From Gonatopus flavifemur (Eukaryota; Arthropoda; Insecta; Hymenoptera; Dryinidae), in assembly GCA_018340375.1 (NCBI GenBank), contig JAFFJZ010000020.1, positions 3,162,001 through 3,226,000 of the forward strand: a DNA stretch of 64,000 nucleotides, given 5' to 3'. The position numbers and the translations under genes were made by a program. The notes beneath the pieces are model-generated. The model ran no database searches, was not told the DNA's origin, and saw only the letters and a program-made list of their open reading frames with translations. The first letter of the stretch is position 1. Each line of letters starts with the position of its first letter. Below, in pieces: positions 28,477 through 41,088 of this stretch.

Positions 28477-28632
28477 TCATTTACAGAAGTCACAATTGTA
28501 AACGTCTTTTTCGCAACCAGCACAATCATTGTGAGCCCACATGTCACAAACCACACACTTGACCCACAGTTCAGATTCAGAGTCGGGGGCCATAATACCC
28601 GCAGTGCAGAGAGCCCGTATATCCACCCTGAC
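28477..28632 (-). pseudogene. Transposase C-terminal PHD-like zinc finger fragment
   Basis: The minus strand reads ...SELWVKCVVCDMWAHNDC followed by AGCEKDVYNCDFCK and a stop. The spacing C-x2-C-x2-W-x-H-x2-C and a final C-x2-C is the PHD-like tail found at the end of many insect pogo/Tigger transposases. Only about 50 residues are left, and upstream sequence is cut off by the nested MITE. Confidence 0.55.
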
Positions 28633-28639
28633 CATCTTG

Positions 28640-29142
28640 CCCGAAGGGAACATGAAGCTCCGACGAACGTTCAGAATAGATCATGATAGATCAGACTGAA
28701 GCTCCGTTGGAGCTCAAGTTTAGATTCGGAAACGTTCGACGAAGGTCCGATGAACGTTGAAATGTCCGCTTGAAAATAGCTTGAATGAAGGTTCATAGAA
28801 CGTTTATTAAAGATTCTACGAAGATTCATTCAACCTTCAGTTTTTTATGTTTCAGACGGAATTACAATTATAGTTAGAAATGCCCCAATCTTTCATTTTT
28901 TCGTGGAAAAATATACTTTGAAAAAAACTTTGATCGAAAAATTGCAACTCGAACGAACCTTTAGCAAACGTTCGATGAACGTTTTATAAACGTTCATTCA
29001 AACTATTTTCAAGTGGACATTTCAACGTTCATCGGACCTTCGTTGAACGTTTACGAATCTAAACTTGAGCTCCAACAGAGCTTCAGTCTGATCTATCATG
29101 ATCTATTCTGAACATTTGTCGGAGCTTCATGTTCCCTTCGGG
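28640..29142. mobile_element. CCCGAAGGG-type foldback MITE, copy C (best preserved)
   Basis: 503 bp, starting CCCGAAGGGAACATGAAGCT and ending AGCTTCATGTTCCCTTCGGG. The arms of roughly 190 bases are highly complementary (for example TTTAGATTCGGAAACGTTCG against CGAACGTTTACGAATCTAAA). TG flanks both sides, a candidate 2-bp target duplication. It sits inside the pogo-like relic and is therefore younger. Non-coding. Confidence 0.85.
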
Positions 29143-29505
29143 TGGAGAATAAAATTTTTCTACCCTCAACTTTGTAAATAAATTCACATTACTTGATGTG
29201 AAACGCGATCTTTATAGCATACTAAATACATACCCAAACTTGGTTTCACCGGTTGAAATGAAAAAACTGTAGTAATATTAAGTCCAACTCTTACCTTTCA
29301 AACTTTTGATAACGAGCACAAAATTCATCGCTTGATATATCATCAACCATAACAGCTGAGCGATCAGCGTGATCTACAGAGTCGTTTGTGAACTATTTCC
29401 AGTAGTTTGAGTGTTCACCGCTAGAATTCGTGACTCACATAATCAGATACAGAGGGAGCCCATATTACCAGCAGGGGCCCATTATTCCACCTTTGCCTCT
29501 ACAGG

Positions 29506-29817
29506 CTCCACCGCAGTTCATTTGCATCTCCTCGAAATTGAGAATATTAAAAGATTTGGCACAAGTTTGATCTTTAACAAATTCTCATTTAACATGTTTC
29601 ATAAACGTTCCATAGAAACCTAAATAAGACTATACCGGACACTTGTACATCCCTGGAATGTCTATGCGACATTTTAAAACGTCTTGGAACATTTTTGGAA
29701 TGTTCTTCTTGTGACCAAGTATGTTTTCTGAACGTCCGAAGAACGTCTCAGTGCTGTCTCGGACTTCTGGAAGATATCTTTAAGAAATCTTCAAGAACGT
29801 TCTTTTGAAGATCTCTC
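29506..29817. other. Unassigned intergenic spacer
   Basis: No gene is visible. The right part (29690-29817) contains several AACGTTC / GAACGTC and AGATATCTT words like those in the AGATATC-rich elements further on, so it is probably another decayed repeat. Confidence 0.4.
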
Positions 29818-30184
29818 CCCGGGAAAAAATGATCAGATCTGACCAGATCTAAATTTTGGTCAGATATAAACAGATCTATTAAGATCTGAAAAACTGCGAT
29901 TTTGGCTTGTGTTTGTCACAATATATGTGCAAAATCAAATTCATATACAGACAGATATCACAAAATTTCTGACAATTGAACCACCAATTGCTCATTAAGA
30001 TTTAATCTAATATTCAATTCAGATCTAACGAGATCTACTCAGATCTAACCAGATGTGCCAAGATCTGATCAGATCTACTGAGATCTGAACAGATCTAATC
30101 TGATCTTTTGAACCAGATCTGACCAAAAATCAGATCTACTCAGATCTATTTAGATCTGAATAGATCTAATGATTTTTTCCTGGG
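29818..30184. mobile_element. AGATCT-rich foldback MITE
   Basis: 367 bp bounded by CCCGGGAAAAAATGATCAGA at the left and TCTAATGATTTTTTCCTGGG at the right, with TC on both sides (candidate 2-bp target duplication). The interior is dominated by about twenty copies of AGATCT in CAGATCT or AGATCTG context, so most of the element can pair with itself. Confidence 0.8.
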
Positions 30185-30261
30185 TCAGTAGAGTATTCTT
30201 TTAGATATCTTCAAGAACTGCATGCTGTGTGGGACGTCGCTGGTTTCCCCTCAATTTCAGA

Positions 30262-30529
30262 TACGCATGAATAATTCTTTTTCAAAAACAAGAATAGAAT
30301 TCTTCAAAAACTCTTTTCAAACCAATGAATTCATAAAGAGCTCTGGAGGAGTTCAATGTTTCGGACATTAACGAGTTCTTTGAGGATGCTAAGAGTATTG
30401 TTGTAGTACTCTCAAAGAACTCGTTAATTTCCGAAACATTGAACTCCTCCAGAGCTCTTCATGAAATCATTAGTTCGAAAAGAGTTCTTGAAGAGTTCTA
30501 TTCTTGTTTTCAAAAAAGAATCTTCGTGT
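30262..30529. repeat. Long foldback repeat
   Basis: The left arm includes AGAGCTCTGGAGGAGTTCAA then TGTTTCGGACATTAACGAG; the right arm is its complement (CTCGTTAATTTCCGAAACAT then TGAACTCCTCCAGAGCTCT). Arms are about 125 bases with a ~15-base centre. End-like words TGCTGTGTGGG at 30223-30233 and CCCACACAGCA at 30704-30714 lie on either side but face outward, so they cannot be its own ends. Confidence 0.7.
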
Positions 30530-31387
30530 GTTATCAGTCATATTTCTCACTTGATGCCTAACTTTAGTTATTCAAGGTTGAAAAAAACTCAATATTTCTC
30601 TTTTATGCGATCGAAATACTACATATTTCTCATATGAGATTGCTTACGATTTATTCATTATTCTACGTGTTTGAATATTTGTCAGAATGTTTTTTTTCTA
30701 TCATCCCACACAGCACCGCTGTTCCAGATGCATTCATAAAGAATTCTTATTGAACTGATTGCGTTTACTATATGATTACTATATGATTAATATATGATTG
30801 TTATTATAATAATGATAAAAGTTTCTAGTATTCTCTCCATTTTGCATAAAAAAACTTACAGAATATGTATATTTTTTCCTGTTGTCTTGGAGATTGTATA
30901 ATATGGAAATATCTAATTATTTGAAATTCGCGGCTGCAATGGCCGCGATCATCAACTTCCCATTCCGCCATGTTGCCAGCGACCAAAGTCAAACATATAC
31001 CCCCACCACCAAAATGCTCCTTCCTGATACTCACTCCTTGGTTTCGAGAAGTATCTTTCACTTTTCAGTCGCAGTTGACTTGTGATCATAAAACAATTCC
31101 GTGATTGTGTATTAAACATTCTCACGAACTCTCAATAATTTTTGTTAGCGGTGAAATTCGTGTCCCTTTATTCGGATCAATTGTACAATAACAAAACTAA
31201 ACATAAAAATCACAAGTTTGCTATTGTTACGCTCTAACAAACCAAATCTTTGTCAATCGCAGTATTTTATAAATTCTTAGTCTCTCTACATATCGTGACA
31301 AACCATAACAGTGTTCATTGTTGTACAAAGAAAGTCGTGGAATCTCTAACGCGTAGGGGAGCAGGATTTATTATTAACTTTATACAT
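30530..31387. other. Upstream flank of the lipase gene
   Basis: AT-rich and without a clear gene. The frame that opens into the first lipase exon continues in from about 31250 without an ATG, so the real start or an earlier signal-peptide exon might lie here; I could not identify it. Confidence 0.4.
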
Positions 31388-34300
31388 ATGATGAGTGACG
31401 GAAAGAATAACGATGAAATTCATATGACAACAGTAAGCTTTCCTTAACCGTTCAAATATTTTATCTAGCCACCTTTTATTAATTAATTTCATTTCCTCGT
31501 AAGTTTACCGTAAGCTTGACGAAGGCGTAAGAACAAGTGAAAGTACATCTGTACATGCAACATCAACACTCCTCTCGGAATGTAGTTCACTGTGTCATTT
31601 ATTTCTTCTTCATGTTTACATACTGATTCCATTTCACAAGATTACCAAACATTATTTCTATGATTGGTATCGATCGAAATGTGCGGGTTTTTTCGTTTTC
31701 GATTTACGTTTATTCTTCACACTTGTCGGAATTAAGTTTATTTTCCAATATTTCAGCCTGAATTAATAGCAAAACATGGTTACAAACCTGAGATTCATCA
31801 TGTTTGGACAGAGGATGGTTATTGTTTAGAAGTACACAGAGTTTTAGCTCTTGACAAAAGAGAGCAATCTTCGGTGAATGTAGAAGATCAATCCAAAGAT
31901 AGTTGTAATCCTTCCTCGGAGTCTGTGAACACTTCTACACCCACCGTCGTTCCAAACAACACCTCTAAGCCTCCTGTGATAGTGAATCATGGACTTTTAT
32001 CCAGTTCGACCGATTGGGTGCTCCTTGGACCTCATAAAGCTCTTGGTATATTTTTTCATTTATGTACTTTTTTTCTAATATATTCGATACATGAGATTGA
32101 AACTAGCAATCAACCAAGGTAATTCTTCAAAAAAAAAAAAAAAAAAAAAAAAAACTGAATTTTACAGACAATTTAAGCAGCCAAAATGCACAGTGACAAG
32201 TTGCAAAATCAATTTTTTATATTAAAGAAGAATGCACTCGAAAGAAGTTCAGTCTAAACTACTGCAGTTGGATACTAAATTTTGGTTCTCAGTTTCACTT
32301 CATATAATTTGCATGCATTGAGAAATACCACACAATACTTTATTTGACAACAAAGTATCGGTGCAGCGATGGACAGTAAAAGTATGGCAATAATAATAGG
32401 TAATCCAATTTGGATTGGCCTTACTTCAATCTACCATCAAATCCTATATCAGTTTTGTTGTTTCCCTGCACAGAGAAAACTGCAATAATTTCAAGTCCTC
32501 GAAATACCTTCAAAATTCATCCCAAAGTTCAATATTTGTTGGGTTTTGAGTTTTCAATTCATCCAAAAATATGCTCTGACGAGGAGAGGAGCGAAGGGTT
32601 TGAACAATTCCCAACAAATTTAGGGCGACTGCAAATCCATTTGGTGTGAATGATTGTGACAAATGGAATGATTTTATACGTCAAACTGAAAAAACAAAGA
32701 TCGTTGCTTTGGTTTTTCCGGAATTCAGCCTCAATTTGTTTCTCTGACTCTTTTCTGATTCTTAGATTGAATATCATTTCCGGATATTTTAAAACCCAAG
32801 AGTGGTGAATGACTTTACTTCAACTGGTTGGTTACACATAGAGAAATACAGACCTTGATTAAATTGACTTGCAAATGCTCAGACTCGGGCATCCCGAAGA
32901 TATGAATAAATTTGGATAAATCGAGTGGTGGAAATACACAAAATTCAAGTTTTTATTAAAAATTGTATCATGCCTTGCTCAAAGACTTTGAACAAATCAA
33001 AACTGATGAGAATAGTGATTGTTTCAAAATAGACATTGAGAAAAGTTTGTAGGTCGCATCTGAGGAATGACAATTACAAAATTGACAAGTTGTTGCGTTA
33101 TTTTTGAATGACTCTGTTGACAAACAACGAAAATACGACTCGAAAATTGTTCTTATCGTGCAGCGTCTTTTCAGTAGCCTGATTAGAAATGACCTAAATT
33201 TGATGAACACTTGTTTTGTGTCAAACGATCTGTTTGTAGAGGCTTTGTTGGGAACAATCGTTCAAACGTTATCTTCGAAAACAATATATCGACGAAAACA
33301 GTTTCTGTCTCGGTTATTTCGTCAAATAAAAGTTTGAAAATTCATCTACACGTGAAACCTCGTCATGTTTTTGTAATATTTTTAGACCTTTGATTCTCTT
33401 CTTTGTGATATAAAACAAAGAAAGTCTAATGTTTTATCCAGTTAATGCACTTCGAAACCCGCGTGAATTCTAGATGCGTACGTTACTTGAGGCGAAGTTT
33501 AGTCACGGGTGAGAGCAAGCGAAAGAATATTTGCTTTAGATCTTTATGCAATTTGTGATGGAGGAAGTAAATATAATGTTTTCCAAGGAGGAGATAACCG
33601 TTGAACAATGCACCAGCTGTATCAGGAAACATTTACGAAGCAGGGAATGATATATTTGCTTATGTAGGTTTATCGATACAATGATTACTACTGGATTATC
33701 ATTTTTATTTTCACAAACTTTAATAACATTAAAAGTCATTATTGTTGTTTGTATAGGTCATCAGATTTTCAGGTCAATTAAAATTCAACATTTTTCTCAT
33801 AAATGCGATGAAAAGTCTCGATCGTTCTTCTTTTCCGTGCTTGTGATAATAAACTTTCTAACAGTTCTTGGCAACGCCTCTCGCCTTTCTCTTTTATCCT
33901 TTTCTGACCTGACGTCCATTCCAATGGACATAGAATTCAGAAAATTATCAGAACCATTCCACAAATTAGAGCAATTTAAAACCTATGATATCAAGATGAA
34001 GGTGTTAATTGACGATAAAACAATTATATTTTCAGTATGAAATGATTTTAGACCGGACTAATATTCTGCAATTTCCATAACTTGAACGAATTCCACTGGT
34101 TCTACAGGATGCAACAGGATTTTGAATATTCAAAATAATATATTCAACTTCAAAGAGGTTTCAAGTACCAAAAAATATTTCTCATATTTTACAATGTGTT
34201 AATACATAGCTGTATTATGCAACAACATCGTGTGTCCGTTACAATGGACACTGGGTGTCTGATGGCAAAATCCATCTACAACGAAGTAACAAGTGTACAT

Positions 34301-37300
34301 TCAAAAAAATAGAATACTACACTGCAAAAATGCTGGTAACAGTTATCAAATATATTCTTAAACACGATCAATCGAATATTCAATAATATTCATTGATATT
34401 TGATTGGTGGTATTGAGGAATATATTTCATAACTGTTACCAATCCTTTCTTTCAGTGAAGATGACCGGAAATTAACATCAATAAAATTCTTACGGTTGAA
34501 CGACGTATGAAAATGACTAGAAATTACTGATCCTGTTTCAATGGATTTCAAGGCAAAAATCCGTTACAAGAGAGTTGCGATTCTCTTGCAACATTGGATG
34601 TTATACTGCGTAGGTTGGAGTTGAAAAGGGAACAAAAAATATCAGCTGATACTCTGTCTTGCTTCTAAATACTCATGAACAGCCTATATTCATAATCAAT
34701 AAATGTTTCTTTTAGAAAATTAACTATTTTTTTTAAATTCTTTGTAATTTTCGTTTGATTTATTGAATCATTAAAATTTGATGAAGATTCATTACTCATA
34801 GTGATATACAAATATTTTTAATTGTCTCTCCCATGTTCTAGTCATGGAAACCCTGTGTCCATTGAAATGGACATATCAGCAACTTCTAATATACGTTATT
34901 AAAAATTCTGCAAAAATTCAGAGTTTATACTAGGAGCTATAGAAACAAGTGGATATTGAAAGAAAATTTTTATCATCATCAGAATTAATTGAGGTCAGAA
35001 AGGGTTATTTTAATCAATGGAATTTATAGTTATTGTTTGGAGAATAAAACAAATCAAATAACTTATTTTCATTACAAACGAAAATTCTCATATCGTTACT
35101 CCATGAACATAGAGTTATTCAAGTTGGAGCTGAAAAGGGGTTAATGCACTTTGCGTTATTGAGATAAACTTGATATTCATTGGGTAGATTCATTGAGACG
35201 AACTTTTGAATGTTTCAGAAACGTTTTTAAACATCTCAAAGATGTTTTGAAATTCTTTTCTGCTATTTATAATTGAAAATTGATAACTTGGCACGGTTTA
35301 TAATGATCGGAAATCAATTAGATATAAATCTTGACTGAAAATTTAAATATTTCGCTATTTCACATGCCTCATGTGACATTTAAATTAAATTTTGATTGAT
35401 AAAATAATAGAATTATGTACATTCGATATCGAAACATTCCCGCTGGTCTACTTTTTGTGTCCTCGCTCGAGCCCCCCGATTTACTAAAAAATGTATTTAT
35501 CGTGTCCCTCGCAAGTATGTCTTACGCAAGTACTTGTTTTCGGATTCCAAATTCCTGACGATTTCCGTGTAAGATTTTCAAGCGAAGAATACGTTTTCTC
35601 CATGAACCAAGTAATTGTCCTTATCGGTGAATGGTATTTAATTTTGAACGATAATATACATATCGCTGAAAATGACGAGAGAAAGTGAACACAAAAGGAA
35701 AAAAAAGAAGTTGGCTGAGAATGAGCACAAGACCTTTCAATTATTGGTTGAATGCTCTGCTAACTGGGTTATGCAGGTATCTGAGACCTCTTGAACTCAT
35801 CTTTTTTCTTCTCCTTCTTCTTCATCGCGCATTTGCATACATTATCACTGCGATTGACACATAAATTATTCATTTTAAAATTCAATTTAATTTTGATCAT
35901 TTCAAATTCATTCGAAATGACCTTCATTCCATGTTTTCGTAATTGAAACCTGATTCTAATTCTAATACTTTATTCTGTTTTTTTTTATTTCACTTTTTTC
36001 TGTGGGGGATTCCACACAAATGAGATCAACATGAATACATATTTGTTTTTGAAAATAACTTTTCAACGTCAATAAAATTCCATAACGAATTTTTGAATAT
36101 ACCATTGCGTTAGCTTGATTTATGCAAAAAAGTAGATCAATTTGATCCATATTTGATTTACTAATGCATAACTTTCTACAGGTATTAAAATTATTCTTCA
36201 CGAGATTGCCATACAAGTTACGATCTATTTCATAATTTATCGATACCGTAACATAACATAATCAATGTTTTGATTTCACAGTGAGAAAAACAATTTTATC
36301 ATTTGGATTATTTATATTATTGTCATTGAAAATATTGAGAAAAAAAAACATGTTATGCGAATTGAAGGAGTAGAGTGTGAACCAGTTTGTTTCTCATAAC
36401 TGAACAATATGGGACGATAATCTAAATACTCGAACATCCCCCTATCCTGTAAACTTCTTAAGAAGATTCATTAACATTAATTGCATGAATTCAAATTCAA
36501 TTGACAGATTAATTGTTGATATTAAACGTATTATTAGCATATCTGGTGAGAAAGCAACTTGTATGACCTTCGTATTTATAATATGTTAACATTTTTTTAT
36601 ACGTAGAAAAGAGAATTTTGTTGAATCAACATGATTTTATGTAAATTAGTTCCATCAAGGATCATCAGAATTCGATATGTTGAGTCTTGTTGCGTGTTTT
36701 GGACAATTAAGCCGATGGCGAGACGATTGATTTTCCAACAATTCCCCCGTTTCATTAGAGTCATTTTACATTAGCTCACCCTGAACATGACATCCGCTAT
36801 CTTAGATTGTATACAACTTTGTGCATTAATTCTCACTATCAATCTAAGAACCAATGCGAATTCATTTCTCGGAACAATGATTAATTGATCAGTTATTGAA
36901 CATCAAAGTTTTATATATTCGAGTACAACTGTTCGCTGTGATTCATTGTTTTCGCTACGCAGTACTTCATAAAATAATAATTCAGATGTGCAGTTGTATA
37001 ACGTTCAAGACCTTTCATTTTATTGTTCGAATATTTCTATTTCATATCGCTTTGTGTTCTACGTTTCAGATACCACGATGATACTACTATGTACTCGATA
37101 CGCGTGTCTGTTGGTTTTTTTTATTTTTCCAACAATTAGATTGTTACGTCAAAGAAATTATGTCAACGCTGACGAGTTCATCGCGATACACTTATCTACG
37201 GAACAATTAGAAAGAACAAGAAAAGCTAAACTTGAGAATTAAATGGATGGATATGGAATATACATAGAATGTATAATAAATTCATACGATATGCTATATT

Positions 37301-39759
37301 CGATTTACGAGTTGCGGATGAAAAAATGAAAACAGATGTTGTTTTGGACACGATCCAATTGATTCATCGAAAGGAAACGAATATGCATCGATATTTTGAA
37401 TATAAACTCAGGATTTATAGCGATACTCGAGGATCAATTTGAATTTGAACATTATGAATATTTGTATAAAACATTTTGGTTTTTAAGATTTGAAATCAGT
37501 GACGTGTTATTCACAATATTCAATAAGTCCAAATCATAAGTTACAAATAATGAATTGTAATTAGTTGTAAGACGTCATACCTTGTTGAATGATGAATGAA
37601 AAGCAAAGAAGAAAAAACGATATGATGTATTAAGAATTACAAAAAGACGTTTGTGTCGTTTGTTGTTGAATGTTGTATCGTCAACGTATCGGTTTGACAT
37701 ACAAATGTTCGAATTTTTCAAAATTAAAAACAGTACGTTATAAAGATATTTATACATATATGTATATATGTTTGCACACGAAGCTTTGTGATCTGTAAAC
37801 ATGTAAATATCGAGTTATTATTGATGACTTTAGTGTTAATTTCAAACCAGAATGAAAGATTGAGAATGTCTACGTGTTGTCATTATTTGCTAAAAAACAT
37901 TTTATGTATATCAAAGGGAATAATGAATCATTGCAATGTTGTGAATGTCAGTCAATGATATCAGTTGTGTTTTTTTTTTTTCAAAGAATCGGCGACATAG
38001 AATACCAGTAGAATCTTGACCAGATGTGATTCCTTTTCATGGATTTGATGCTATTACTTATTCCATATTTGAAAGTTCTTCGGTTATCATGGAAAATTTA
38101 TTACTTCCCTGAGGATGAATAGGAGGAGAATGACTTGTCTAAATGGAAAAAATAATCAGAAAAAAACGGAATAAAAATATGATATCAAACGAAATTTTTC
38201 AAGAACGTATAGGACTTTGCTCATCTCTCAAGAATTTGAATTTAGATAAGACTTGAATAAGGACGATAAGATTTAATCGGGCATTTGAATTTAATTGTTG
38301 ATGTTTTACGATGCGTGCAATGGGGAAGAGATCCGCAAAAAATATAAAAAGAGTTTAGCAATTTATATATCAAATGCACTTTCGACACGGTGAATCAGAT
38401 TAAACAATTCCGCTGTTATCGAAATGATAAAATGACCAATCCACTTTGGTTGTACGTTTTCAAATATTAGAGGTGCGTGGGAAAGGAAATTGCGTCACAA
38501 TTTTTTTTCTTCAATCCAAAGGGATCTTGATGTTGATTAAAGGCGATGTGCACAGGGAGACTTGGACCGGTCCTATTCTTTCTAAATCTGGGATTTAATT
38601 GATTCCGCAGTTGAGTTTTAATCAGTTACATAAGCGACGATGAGATTGATAATTCATAACTTGGTACCTGTAAAATCAGCAAAATGGAAAGGGGAAACGT
38701 AGAAGGGAGAAAGAGGTTCACAAATTTTTGAAATAACCGATAACATTCCAATTCATAGGAAACGCATTTCCGACAGTTCATTGAACTTTTTATAACAATT
38801 GATTATCCGTCATAAAGATATTATAAACTTTTTATTCAAAGAGTTCATTATCTTCTCTCCATTGTAAAAATGAATGAGAATTGCGATGATTCAAAAGAAT
38901 AATGAATATATTCATAAAACGTAAATTAATATTCCTACTATTGTGTTTTGCACATCAATGGATAAAGATTTGTGTGGCATTTCAAGGAATTTTTCTTCCA
39001 TTTCTTACCATTTGCGAATTAATGATTGAAATCATGAAAACTTTTGGCCGGATTATTATTCTTTCAATAAATAAAAAATTGCTTGAAACATATCGGTAGA
39101 AACAGTTTCAACACTTCATTCGAACTTTCAATTGCATTTTCGGATATATCGAAAGAATTCATATTGATTCTTTTGTCTCTTATATATACATAACTTGACA
39201 TTTTTTATCTTTTCATCGAAGAAGATCCGAATATTTAGCTTTGTCTTCTCCTCGAATCAATTTTCATTTTGAAGAATTCTGAAGGAAACTTTTTCAATAA
39301 CGACGAGTAATATTACAAGTCTAGGGAGATTCTTACGTGGAACAGAATTTGGAATATAACTCTGCGAAAGAAATATATATTTTTAAAGATACCAAGAGAT
39401 TGTTTCTAATTTTTTAATTGAGTTACCGCGCTAGGGGAAAGTGAAAGTATGCTGAGAATGATTTGGTTGAACTATAATTGAAGGTTTAGAACTTGAAATT
39501 TCTGGAGGTTACAGACAGTAGAAGATTTATTTCTTTATCCACCACTGCACTTTTACTGTAATGTTTTGTCTCGCAAAGTACTTTACTCAGTGTTCTAATT
39601 CTGAATTCATTGAAAATTACAGCGTACGCTCTTTGTGACAACGGATATGATGTGTGGTTGATGAACGCGAGGGGTACTAGGTATTCTAAACGTCATAAAC
39701 AGTATACATTCAAGGATAAAGAATTCTGGGATTTCAGGTGAGTTCATTCAACGTTGTTG

Positions 39760-39804
<45 letters not shown>

Positions 39805-41088
39805 TGATTAACAATTTGAATTGACTAACGTTGATATCGTTTGAAAATTCACAGTTGGCACGAATTGGGCTATTATGATGTACCTGCAACCATAGATTAC
39901 GTTTTGGAAAAAACTGGTTTTACGGATTTGTATTATGTTGGTTATAGTCAAGGTACTACAGCGTTTTATGTGATGGGGAGCGAAAGACCGGAATATAATT
40001 CCAAAGTTAGGGTTATGGTGAGCTTGGCGCCAATTGCGTTCTTGTCAAATCAGAGGAGTCCGCTATTGAAATGCGTAGTTCACTTCTACAATGTAGTGGA
40101 GGTAAAAGATTTCATACCATTCTTTCAACTTTTTTTTTTTTAATAATAATATTATTGAGTAAAATCTTTAGGAACATATCACAGCCTGATCTACGAATCT
40201 CAAATCTACCATGTCGAAATCTGGTTGGTTCTTTTGCCTTTTTTTACAATTGTAGTATTGTCGTTATAAGATAATACTAAACGAACTTAGATTATTTCTT
40301 ATATGTTTCAATCAGTTGTGAATTCTAACATTGTTCCATTGATTATGAGTAATGCGAAGTGTATATTTTTTTTAGTGGGGTGCCTTGTATTGCAACATAC
40401 ACGAGTGGTTTCCTCGTAACCAGTTACAGGCACGCGCTTTAAGCATGATCATACGTAACGCTCCTGGTCCTTTAACAAAAGGATTCTGCAACTGTTGGTT
40501 TTACCTGATCGCTGGCTTTGGAAGCAACCAGTTGGATAAATCAATGCTTCCTTTAATATTCGGACATTTTCCAGCTGGGGCTTCAGCTAAACAGATTGTT
40601 CATTATAGTCAAAATATTTTATCAGGTGAGTCATCATGAGATTTAGATCCATCGCGATGTAATGCGACGAATGAATAAATGCTTGTGATTTTGTTTTATT
40701 TTGTTTTGTATAGGTTCCTTTTGTAAGTTTGATTATGGAGCTCGTGAGAATCTCAAAGTTTATGGATCAACACAACCACCAAAGTATAATCTTGAAAAAG
40801 TGAAAGTTCCAATATTTATATTTTATAGTGAGAATGATTTTCTCACTCATCCCGCGGTGAGTTTGATACGACAAATATGTGCATAAATACCCATTGATAT
40901 CGCGGTGGTTACTAAAACTTGTACTCTTATGATTGCAGGATATTCAAAAACTTGCCGAGAAACTACCAAATGTTTTGGAAACAAAACTCGTTGAGTATTC
41001 TAAATTTAATCATATTGATTATTTATGGGGTCGCGATGCGAAAACACTTGTTTATAATAGTGTTATAGCTATCTTAAAGCGTTTTTAA
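31388..41088 (+). CDS. Acid lipase of the abhydrolase family (lipase 3 / lysosomal acid lipase-like)
   Basis: Exons 31388-31432, 31757-32045, 39623-39737, 39855-40101, 40376-40625, 40714-40856 and 40939-41088 give 412 codons. Family marks are KHGYKPEIHHVWTEDGYCLE, the oxyanion segment NHGLLSSSTDWVL, YDVWLMNARGTRYS, and the nucleophile elbow GYSQG with Ser181. Asp357 (SENDF) and His388 (FNHIDY) complete the triad. A Ser/Thr/Pro-rich insert (about residues 47-77) interrupts the N-terminal part. Such enzymes cleave neutral lipids in lysosomes or after secretion. The first ATG offers no signal peptide, unlike most relatives, so an upstream exon may be missing. Intron 2 is 7,577 bp, far longer than any other here. 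ATTAAA at 41195-41200 is a possible poly(A) signal. Confidence 0.85.
34320..34458. repeat. CACTG-ended foldback MITE
   Basis: The left end CACTGCAAAAATGCTGGTAA pairs with the right end (TTACCAATCCTTTCTTTCAG then TG); inner CAGTTATCAAATATATTC pairs with GAATATATTTCATAACTG. About 139 bp. No matching flanks were found, so the insertion is not proved. Confidence 0.55.
37078..37242 (+). CDS. Candidate 54-aa single-pass membrane microprotein inside the lipase intron
   Basis: An ATG at 37078 opens 54 codons: a hydrophobic segment (CLLVFFIFPTIRLLR), then a polar stretch and a charged C terminus ending STEQLERTRKAKLEN. An acceptor-like TTTCAG lies just upstream at about 37065-37070 and AATAAA follows at 37272-37277, about 30 bases past the stop. 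The layout resembles small mitochondrial or ER membrane proteins, but I recognise no family. It could equally be a chance open frame. Confidence 0.3.
   Translation: MILLCTRYACLLVFFIFPTIRLLRQRNYVNADEFIAIHLSTEQLERTRKAKLEN
39762..39802. repeat. (ATT)n microsatellite
   Basis: About 13 perfect ATT triplets in lipase intron 3, preceded by a short GTT run. Confidence 0.9.

Larger units (their letters stand above)
28078..29505. mobile_element. Degenerate pogo/Tigger-like DNA transposon with a nested MITE
   Basis: The two ends are imperfect inverted repeats: GAGGTAAGGGTGGATATATG then GGCCCC at the left, and GAGGCAAAGGTGGAATAATG then GGCCCC when the right end is read on the minus strand. Inside is a minus-strand Cys/His zinc-finger tail typical of insect pogo-like transposases. 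A 503-bp foldback (28640-29142) has inserted near the right end. No long frame survives, so it is a relic. The class is inferred from the zinc-finger tail. Confidence 0.5.
32046..39622 (+). other. 7.6-kb lipase intron 2
   Basis: Between a standard GTATAT donor and an AG acceptor that restores frame exactly (G|CG gives Ala). It contains a 26-base A run (32129-32154), a foldback near 34320-34458, three near-palindromes of the type GTCCATT..AATGGAC (about 33917, 34233, 34857), and a short candidate coding frame at 37078-37242. Otherwise it is AT-rich with no recognisable sequence. Confidence 0.6.
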
